Virus record (IMG/VR): IMGVR_UViG_3300042557_000299
Span: 1 to 45,599 of that record
Source of the DNA: a virus
DNA: 45,599 nucleotides
Reading direction: 5' to 3' (one strand)
Positions within the stretch are counted from its first letter, which is position 1; every line of letters starts with the position of its first letter. This document shows, in pieces, positions 38,700 through 45,599 of this stretch. The notes under the pieces were generated by a model. That model made no database searches. It saw only the letters and a list, made by a program, of their open reading frames with translations, and was not told the DNA's origin. A program made the translations under genes and the position numbers.

Positions 38700-39367
38700 C
38701 AACTATAGGTGAAGCAATATCAAGAGTAAGAAATAGCCTTAAAGCTGTAAAGGATGATCCTTTTCTTACAGATAGAACAATTTACTTTTCTATCATTAAA
38801 TATGGTAAGACTCTACTTAAAAGAGAAGATAATCAGAATAGACTAATGAAGATTAGTTCATTGTTCACTTATCTACCATATGTAGAGTTAATTGATGTAG
38901 ATAAAGTAGAAGCAAGCTGCACTGGTGTATATTCAGAATGTTATTTTAAAAGGACTAAGGAAAGACTTCCAAATTTATTTACTGGATTGTTTGGACCTAT
39001 ATTCCGTACAGTATCTTCTATTGATGGTACTATAAAAGTTTTTAGAACTGAGCCTGGTACATATGCAACTATGACTAGGACAACTACATTCAAGTATAAC
39101 AAGAACTTTTATTTCTGGTTTCAGGATGGTTACTTGTATTTACCAAATGTAGAATGGGATGCGATTAAAGTTGAAGGAATCTTTGAAGGGGACACTGGTG
39201 ACTTTCAATGTAACCCAGAAGATCAATGTGTATTAAAACAAGATCAGAACTTACCTTTTCCTGAATATTTATTTTCAGAAATTGAACAGTATGTTCTTCA
39301 AGAATTTGTAACTACTATTAAAATTCCTGAAAATGGAGCAGATGATAGTCAAAATAGTCTTAGATAA
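38696..39367 (+). CDS. Tail ring protein candidate
   Basis: 223 aa. A helical N-terminus (IGEAISRVRNSLKAVKDDPF, then ISLIKYG-type helix) is followed by a beta domain with FRTVSSIDGTIKVFRTEPGT and NKNFYFWFQDGYLYLPNVEW. The end, EFVTTIKIPENGADDSQN, is a recurrent feature of crAss-like ring proteins. These form the stacked rings that join portal and tail. The stop overlaps the next start (TAATG, 39365-39369). Confidence 0.65.
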   Translation: MTTIGEAISRVRNSLKAVKDDPFLTDRTIYFSIIKYGKTLLKREDNQNRLMKISSLFTYLPYVELIDVDKVEASCTGVYSECYFKRTKERLPNLFTGLFGPIFRTVSSIDGTIKVFRTEPGTYATMTRTTTFKYNKNFYFWFQDGYLYLPNVEWDAIKVEGIFEGDTGDFQCNPEDQCVLKQDQNLPFPEYLFSEIEQYVLQEFVTTIKIPENGADDSQNSLR

Positions 39368-40404
39368 TGGACTTTAATTATACACTCAAATATAAGACTG
39401 CCAATCAACTTCTAGATGAAGTTATGGTTGACTTTCAAACTTATGCTCTTGAGAACATGATTGACCCTCAGACACTTATTAAAGTTGTAAGAAGAGTTAA
39501 TTATGATCTTGGCTTAAGAATCAATCAGCAGAGAGAAGCACTACTAGAAGTAGAACATGGGAAAGTAAAACTTCCTGATGATTTCTATACTTGGAACTTT
39601 GCGTTTATCTGTGCTGATTATACTTTGCATTCTGGTTATGATATTGGTGGAACTAATATACAAGAAGTACCATATAGAGAAGTACCTAGTACTGTAGATC
39701 AGTGTGCACCACTAACAGTTAACTGTTCAGTATGTAATGCTAATCCATGTAATCACACTGCAGCATGTGGAGTAAATACATTACCTGGTAATTACATTCC
39801 TGATGCATATGATCCTAACAATCCTTATGGTGACACATGCATACGCCCGCGTGTATTCATGAACTGTAAAGGAGAAAAGTATGAGATTATACAAATTATG
39901 CCTAGTGGGCAGACTAGACAATATACTACTTTGCTTCCATTAAGAATGAAGCCTAGTCAAAATATAGAATGTGAATGTCCTAACTTATACTTTAATACAC
40001 CTAACCAAGGATGGATTAAAGATGGATATCTATATACTACACTTAATACTTGTAAAGTCTATCTTAACTACCAAGGAGAGTTAGAAGATGATAATGGTAA
40101 CTTACTAGTACCGGATCATGCATTACTTAATGAGTATTATGAGTACGCTCTAAAACAAAGAATTCTTGAGAACCTTTACATGAATGGTGAAGAGGTATCA
40201 AACAGAATACAACTTATAGAAGGAAGATACCGTACTGCAAGAAATCAAGCTTTGAGTTTAGTTAATACACCAAACTTTGAAGAGATGAAGAAACTCTGGT
40301 GGGCTAACCGCAGAGCACAGTATGGAAAATATTATGATATGTTTAAGTCATATCCTATTGATCCAACTTACTTTAATTACTATACAGGAACAAGAGTAAT
40401 CTAA
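39367..40404 (+). CDS. Tail ring protein candidate
   Basis: 345 aa. N-terminal helices (ANQLLDEVMVDFQTYALENM, IKVVRRVNYDLGLRINQQRE) are followed by a beta domain opening KLPDDFYTWNFAFICADYTL, a Cys-rich insert (CSVCNANPCNHTAACG) and a C-terminal helical YEYALKQRILENLYMNGEEV. The LP-DDF(Y/F) strand after a VVRRVNYDLGLRI helix is the pattern I know from crAss-like ring proteins preceding the muzzle gene. A tail-hub role is the main alternative. Confidence 0.7.
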   Translation: MDFNYTLKYKTANQLLDEVMVDFQTYALENMIDPQTLIKVVRRVNYDLGLRINQQREALLEVEHGKVKLPDDFYTWNFAFICADYTLHSGYDIGGTNIQEVPYREVPSTVDQCAPLTVNCSVCNANPCNHTAACGVNTLPGNYIPDAYDPNNPYGDTCIRPRVFMNCKGEKYEIIQIMPSGQTRQYTTLLPLRMKPSQNIECECPNLYFNTPNQGWIKDGYLYTTLNTCKVYLNYQGELEDDNGNLLVPDHALLNEYYEYALKQRILENLYMNGEEVSNRIQLIEGRYRTARNQALSLVNTPNFEEMKKLWWANRRAQYGKYYDMFKSYPIDPTYFNYYTGTRVI

Positions 40405-40405
40405 G

Positions 40406-43400
40406 ATGGCAAAAAAGAGAACTACAGATATTGATACAACAGAAACTAATAGTTTTGTAAAAGGTCTCAATAAAGACTCGGATAGCTCTTTTATCCAAGA
40501 TGGTATGTGGACACATGCCCGTAATGTTGTAAACAATACGGTAGAAGGTAACTTAGGAACACTATCCGGTGAACCAGCTAATTACTTGTGTGCTACTGCA
40601 GGATTAACACTACCGGGTCTAAGAAAAACTATAATAGGTGCAATACACTTATATTCAGATAAGTGGATAATCTTTACTGTGTCTTATGGACCTTTCAGTT
40701 CTAACTCACTTAATTCTGAAATAGGATTATTTGAAGAAGACATTTGTAAGTATAGAATAATTGTACAGGATTCTTGTTTAAACTTTAGTGAGCTTAAACT
40801 TATCTACGGTGCTGCAAGAGAAAGAGAAGATTGTTCTTGGAGTGTATATTGGAATGATGGTTTAAATCCTGATAGAGTACTTAACGTAGGAGACCCTAAG
40901 ACATGGCCTGCAGATGATTATATATGGATAGGTAATAATACCTATTCAAATGGAGCATCTTCTATACAATGGCCAGGAGTATCTTGGGATCAAGAATGTA
41001 AAGATGAAAACGGTCAAGTGTTACCTGGCCCTACAGGATACACACCTTATGGATGTATTACTTGTACTGATCTTACTACACTAGATTGTGATAAGATTAG
41101 ACTTGCGCGTTTAATGAAGACTCCGTGTTTAAATGTACGTGCAGGTAAATCAGGAGGAACACTAAGGAATGGTTCTTACTTTGCTGTAATAGCATATAGT
41201 ATTTATGGTGAAAAAGTAACTGACTGGTTTTCTCCAAGTAATGTTCAACCTCTTTGGTATGAGGATGACTTACAAGGAGCGCTAGAGATTAATGTTGATG
41301 TAGATTCAGAAAGCTTTGATGAGTTTATTCTTGTTATTGTGCAGACTATAAATCAAGGTACTGTAGCAAAACAAGTTGGTACATATTCAACAAAGACACA
41401 GACTATTTATATTGATCAACTTAAAGAAGATTTAGTTAGTGTTCCAGTTGAACAGTTACCAATTCAAACTCCGGTTTATGAAAAGTCTGATCAGATTGTA
41501 GAAGTAAATAACTATCTACTAAGAGTTGGACCTACAGGTAAGTTTGATTTTAACTATCAACCATTAGCAAACCTTATTAAAACAAAATGGGTGTCTGTTG
41601 AATATCCGGCAGATTATTATGTTAAAGGAGGTTACAAACCAAGTTACTTAAGAGATGAAGTATATGCTTTCTTTATACGTTGGATATATGATACAGGAGA
41701 TAAATCTTCTGCTTACCATATTCCAGGAAGAAAAGCAGGACTTTATAATGGTGTATTAGAAACAGCATCTGTTGTAAGCAATCCTACATATCAACCTAAT
41801 GTTTTATTTACTGATCCTACAGAACCTGAAAGATTGTTTGAAGTTGCAAATACAGCAACATTTACTGCAGCATCAGAAACATTACCGGATGGCGGTGTTG
41901 TTATTGCAAGAGGGAATATGGGTTATTGGGAATCTTCTGAAAAGTATCCTGATAATAATGCTGTAGTATGGAATGCTTCATATCATTGTTGGACTGGTAG
42001 AGAGAATCAACCTGACCCAGCATATGATCTTTGTGGAGAACAGATAAGACATCATAAGTTTCCAGATAACATTACTCAAGGCTCAAGCTTAACAAATCAC
42101 TTTGCTCAAGGTGGTAATACTATAAGAATACTAGGTGTAGAGTTTGAAAATATTATTTGTCCAAAAGACAATGAGGGAAATGATATTAAGGGTATTGTAG
42201 GTTATGAAATACTAAGAGGATCTAGAGAAGGTAACAGATCAGTAATTGCTAAAGGTATGCTTAATAACATGCGTTATTATGAAACCAAAGGTACAAGTAA
42301 CCCTACAACAAGAAGAAAAGGTTTATACCCTAATCATCCATTTAATACAATCAAACCAGTTGGTCCAGTAAATACTGGTACACAGGCTAATGATCCATAT
42401 ATAAGAGTAATTGATGATGCCGGTGATAGAATAGATGTGGATGTTACAGATATTCCAAAAAACATCACCTCATTCCATTCCCCTGATACAAACTTTAGAA
42501 CTCCGTTTTTATCCGGTGTTGAGTTAAAACTATATGGTAATCTTAACGGGATAAGTCAACAAACATTTACTTATCCAAACGAGCATCCTAAAAATAAGTT
42601 ACTTTCTGATGCTGCATTATTTCCAATGATACTTGTAGGACTTGCTGAAGCAATTACAAGTTTAATGGGTAAGAAAACTACAACATCAGCTGGAGCAGAG
42701 TATCATAAAGTATGGGGTATTAATCAAGTTTGGGTAAACGGTGGTACAACAATTAATAGTGCTAATCAGGCATATTCTGCAAATATATCTGGACAAAATA
42801 GTTATGATTTAGCAAATAGCATTGGACCAACGTCATTTGATAAAAAACTATATGGTGCATTAAATGGATATTTTTTACAGGGCCCTGGAACATTTGTCAC
42901 TGGTAATAATGCCGTTGTAGATAGTGTACTTGGTGGTACAAAACTCAAAGATATTTATTTAGACTTTTTAGATAAAGGTAATGTATTTAAAGCACCTACA
43001 TTAACCACAGAACTTAAAGTAGGAGGACTTGCTGGATTAGCAGCATCAGTTGCACAACTAGCATATTTCTTTTCAGAAGGTGCAGATTTAGCACTGAGAG
43101 TTATATATGCTATTCTCCCAGATAGACAGTATGCAATTCAAATGCAGGCACATGGTTTCTATTCTGGTTTTAATCCAACAGCAACGGGTACTTTTTATAG
43201 GTTTAGAATTGAAGACTCCTTTTATATAAAGGATAATATTCAAGACATGAAACCTTATATAAACTCATCTACCGGTACTAATGAGTTATATAGAATAAAT
43301 AACTTAAAAAGACAAACCACAGTTGTATTAAGAACTAAATCAGGCCCATCAACAAATCAAGATACGGGACCTTATTTTATTAATACAGATAACTCATTGG

Positions 43401-45599
43401 TTACAATGGGTACTGCTAATGGTGAGATACTAACATCAGGTGGTACATCAATTTCAAGTAATATATTTAATACTGACGGTGGCTCATTTAGTTTTAATGC
43501 AACTATTGCAAGTCACTATGGTGCACTTAAGCTACGTATAAGAAATCAGTATGGTCAGCTTGAAAGTGTTAAACAGATTCCGATTACTCCATGTGAACAA
43601 AAGTTATCTGAGTCAAGTGTTGTTGTAAGAAATGCTGTAGCTTTTTGTGCACAAACAAGTTGTGAAGGTGTTACAAGACAAGTACCAATAAGTCATAAAG
43701 TAGTAACAAAAACTCCTGTACTATTTAATGGTGATACATACATTAACCGCTACACAGAAAAGAATAACATGTTCTTCTTCTATGATTGGTTATATGGACA
43801 ACCAAATGGATATGAGTATAATTACTTCTTGCGTCAAATGATACCTGAACCAAGATTTGGTATGAATACAATTAGGTATGAGGCAAGAGATCTTTTTGAT
43901 TGGAACTTATTTACTGGACCAGTACCAACTACATTAACAGGGCCTAAACCATCAGATAGATATAGACTAGATAACATTAACTATGATTATAGCAATGATA
44001 CTGTTTCTAACTATCCAGGAGCCCTTGGTGTAAAACAGTCATATATGTATGTATCTACATCTGCTATACGTGATTTCTTTGTTGAATCAGATGTTATAGT
44101 AGATTATAGAGAAGCAGGTCCTGAGCAGTATCAGAAGTTCTATAACCCATATGCGTTTACAGATTTAGCTACTCTCTTTGATATGAATCCAACAAATATC
44201 ACCAGAGGCAACTATTATGCATATGATTATTCATTAAGTATATCAAAACTTTATACACAGTATTTTTCACAGGGCAACCTTCAGTCAAAATACTATGACC
44301 CATATGTAGCTAGTTTGTGTTACACATACAGACCTGATAGAGTCATATACTCTTTACCTCAAGGATTTGAATCAGCAAAAGATTCTTGGTTTATCTATTT
44401 AGCTAATAACTATAAAGAATTTAAAGATCAGATCTCTGGAGTTAAGAACTTTGCTAGAACGGGTATATTTATTACGTTTAAAAATTCAAGTCCTGTAGTA
44501 TTCCAGGGTGTTGATCAATTGCAAACTGAAGGAGGTGTTAAAGTTACTCTAGGTGATGGAGGATTATTTAATCAAACACCACAGAGTATCTCACTTGCAG
44601 ATGCCCCATATGAGTATGGTTCTTGTCAGAATAAGAATTCTGTTATAGCTACTCCTGACGGTATGTACTACATGTCACAGAATCAAGGGAAGATATTTAA
44701 GTTTGGACAGTCACTAGAAGAGATATCACAACTTGGTCTTAAGTGGTGGTTTGTATTATACTTACCATATAAGCTTACAGAAGACTTCCCAGATTATCCA
44801 TATCAAGATAATCCAGTAGCAGGTATTGGTTGTCAGTCTATTTATAATAACAGAGATGGTATTGTATACTTCTGTAAAAAAGACTACAAACTAAAACCAG
44901 AATATGCAGGGCGCACTGTGTATGATGTATGTAGTAATAACTTTGTTGTAGATGGTTTATCAAAATATAAACTTGGTAATCCATTAATATTCCATGATGC
45001 TTCTTGGACAGTAAGTTATGATCCTAAGTCTAAATTCTTTGTATCATTCCATGACTGGCATCCTAATTTATTATTACCAAGTAAAAATACTTTTCTGAGT
45101 GTAAAGAGTAATTCACTATGGGTACATAATGATATATGCACACAGTTTTGTAATTTTTATGGTGAGCCTGCTGTAATGGAGATTGAACTTCCTATAACTA
45201 CAGGACAGTCAGTAACTACATTAAGAAGTGTAGAATATATTCTAGAAGCATACAGACGTTATGATTGTGTAGACCAGTTCCATATACTTGATCAGAACTT
45301 TGATCATGCATTTATATACAACTCAGAACAAGTTTCAGGTCACATGCATTTGAATCTTTTCCCTAAGAATAATATTACCTTAGCAGAACAATATCCAATC
45401 ATTAATCTAAACTCAATTGATATCTTGTATTCTAAAGAAGAAAACAAATATAGATTTAATCAATTCTGGGACATTACTAAAGACCGTGGAGAGTTTCCTA
45501 TTGGATCTAACTATCCTCCAACAGGTCCTGTAATTCCAGGAACAACAATACTGCAAGGACCAAAAGCTGACCCAAGAATATGGATAACAGAACCAAATG
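40406..45599 (+). CDS. Giant tail 'muzzle'/stabilisation protein (partial, C-terminus missing)
   Basis: At least 1,731 residues; the reading frame is open to the window edge, so the 3' end is missing. The N-terminus is SFVKGLNKDSDSSFIQDGMW then THARNVVNNTVEGNLGTLSG, a pattern of crAss-like muzzle proteins (xGLNxDxxxxxxPxGxxxxAxNxxxxxxEGxxxxxxxE). Later landmarks are EVYAFFIRWIYDTGDKSSAY, ARGNMGYWESSEKYPDN and EQIRHHKFPDN. Beta-rich, with few cysteines after residue 250. It should form the tail-tip barrel that closes the channel. It follows the ring candidates by one base. Confidence 0.75.
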   Translation, partial: MAKKRTTDIDTTETNSFVKGLNKDSDSSFIQDGMWTHARNVVNNTVEGNLGTLSGEPANYLCATAGLTLPGLRKTIIGAIHLYSDKWIIFTVSYGPFSSNSLNSEIGLFEEDICKYRIIVQDSCLNFSELKLIYGAAREREDCSWSVYWNDGLNPDRVLNVGDPKTWPADDYIWIGNNTYSNGASSIQWPGVSWDQECKDENGQVLPGPTGYTPYGCITCTDLTTLDCDKIRLARLMKTPCLNVRAGKSGGTLRNGSYFAVIAYSIYGEKVTDWFSPSNVQPLWYEDDLQGALEINVDVDSESFDEFILVIVQTINQGTVAKQVGTYSTKTQTIYIDQLKEDLVSVPVEQLPIQTPVYEKSDQIVEVNNYLLRVGPTGKFDFNYQPLANLIKTKWVSVEYPADYYVKGGYKPSYLRDEVYAFFIRWIYDTGDKSSAYHIPGRKAGLYNGVLETASVVSNPTYQPNVLFTDPTEPERLFEVANTATFTAASETLPDGGVVIARGNMGYWESSEKYPDNNAVVWNASYHCWTGRENQPDPAYDLCGEQIRHHKFPDNITQGSSLTNHFAQGGNTIRILGVEFENIICPKDNEGNDIKGIVGYEILRGSREGNRSVIAKGMLNNMRYYETKGTSNPTTRRKGLYPNHPFNTIKPVGPVNTGTQANDPYIRVIDDAGDRIDVDVTDIPKNITSFHSPDTNFRTPFLSGVELKLYGNLNGISQQTFTYPNEHPKNKLLSDAALFPMILVGLAEAITSLMGKKTTTSAGAEYHKVWGINQVWVNGGTTINSANQAYSANISGQNSYDLANSIGPTSFDKKLYGALNGYFLQGPGTFVTGNNAVVDSVLGGTKLKDIYLDFLDKGNVFKAPTLTTELKVGGLAGLAASVAQLAYFFSEGADLALRVIYAILPDRQYAIQMQAHGFYSGFNPTATGTFYRFRIEDSFYIKDNIQDMKPYINSSTGTNELYRINNLKRQTTVVLRTKSGPSTNQDTGPYFINTDNSLVTMGTANGEILTSGGTSISSNIFNTDGGSFSFNATIASHYGALKLRIRNQYGQLESVKQIPITPCEQKLSESSVVVRNAVAFCAQTSCEGVTRQVPISHKVVTKTPVLFNGDTYINRYTEKNNMFFFYDWLYGQPNGYEYNYFLRQMIPEPRFGMNTIRYEARDLFDWNLFTGPVPTTLTGPKPSDRYRLDNINYDYSNDTVSNYPGALGVKQSYMYVSTSAIRDFFVESDVIVDYREAGPEQYQKFYNPYAFTDLATLFDMNPTNITRGNYYAYDYSLSISKLYTQYFSQGNLQSKYYDPYVASLCYTYRPDRVIYSLPQGFESAKDSWFIYLANNYKEFKDQISGVKNFARTGIFITFKNSSPVVFQGVDQLQTEGGVKVTLGDGGLFNQTPQSISLADAPYEYGSCQNKNSVIATPDGMYYMSQNQGKIFKFGQSLEEISQLGLKWWFVLYLPYKLTEDFPDYPYQDNPVAGIGCQSIYNNRDGIVYFCKKDYKLKPEYAGRTVYDVCSNNFVVDGLSKYKLGNPLIFHDASWTVSYDPKSKFFVSFHDWHPNLLLPSKNTFLSVKSNSLWVHNDICTQFCNFYGEPAVMEIELPITTGQSVTTLRSVEYILEAYRRYDCVDQFHILDQNFDHAFIYNSEQVSGHMHLNLFPKNNITLAEQYPIINLNSIDILYSKEENKYRFNQFWDITKDRGEFPIGSNYPPTGPVIPGTTILQGPKADPRIWITEPN

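Noticed and set aside
1-45599. Stop-codon reassignment (known in some crAss-like phages)
   Set aside because: Long genes here read without in-frame TAG or TGA, and TAA, TAG and TGA all serve as natural stops at gene ends.

Overview
The window is the structural and packaging half of a large tailed-phage genome with a Bacteroidota host, most probably a crAss-like phage (order Crassvirales) from an environmental rather than a gut source. Four things point there: AT-rich DNA with almost no Shine-Dalgarno sites; promoters matching the Bacteroidota -7 consensus TAnnTTTG; a 734-aa terminase, 916-aa portal, IHF-like protein and set of ring-like proteins of crAss-like type; and a very large 'muzzle'-like tail protein that runs off the right edge. 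Taxonomy and most family names are recognised from sequence character without a database search. No tRNA, CRISPR array, integrase, polymerase or stop-codon reassignment was seen.

Layout. At 1-351 one small leftward gene ends the opposite arm of the genome. A structured divergent spacer (352-668) separates it from an otherwise wholly rightward set of about 57 genes. At 669-3461 lies a cluster of small accessory genes: a conserved unknown, an HExxH metallopeptidase-like protein, a tiny basic protein, a mini-lipoprotein, a likely Acb2/Tad1-type cyclic-nucleotide sponge (anti-CBASS), a GroES-like protein and others. At 3591-12517 comes a long adhesin/fibre array. At 12520-13564 is a lysis cassette (holin-like, spanin-like, M15 endolysin).

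From 14044 the packaging and head module follows: small crAss-like proteins, IHF-like, zinc-ribbon, PD-(D/E)XK nuclease, a terminase-adjacent gene, TerL, portal, scaffold-like, major capsid and a capsid-associated protein. After these come six basic, lysine-rich proteins (26780-30166) that may be packaged with the DNA. At 30641-37989 are a head-tail candidate, a DUF5856-like protein, a second abundant virion protein and several very cysteine-rich or fibrous virion proteins ending in a tail-collar domain and an Ig/PKD-like domain. At 38115-45599 are the tail ring proteins and the partial muzzle protein.

Two freestanding homing-type endonucleases have invaded. An HNH/NUMOD enzyme sits between the terminase-adjacent gene and terL, and an endonuclease VII-type enzyme has split the start of a head-tail gene, leaving a 20-codon remnant upstream and a synonymously recoded start downstream. 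Strong intrinsic terminators follow the capsid gene and the second abundant virion gene. Two promoter classes are visible: TAnnTTTG, and a TATATTATA-centred motif placed before late genes. In the left part, three short promoter-to-terminator units could each make a small RNA.
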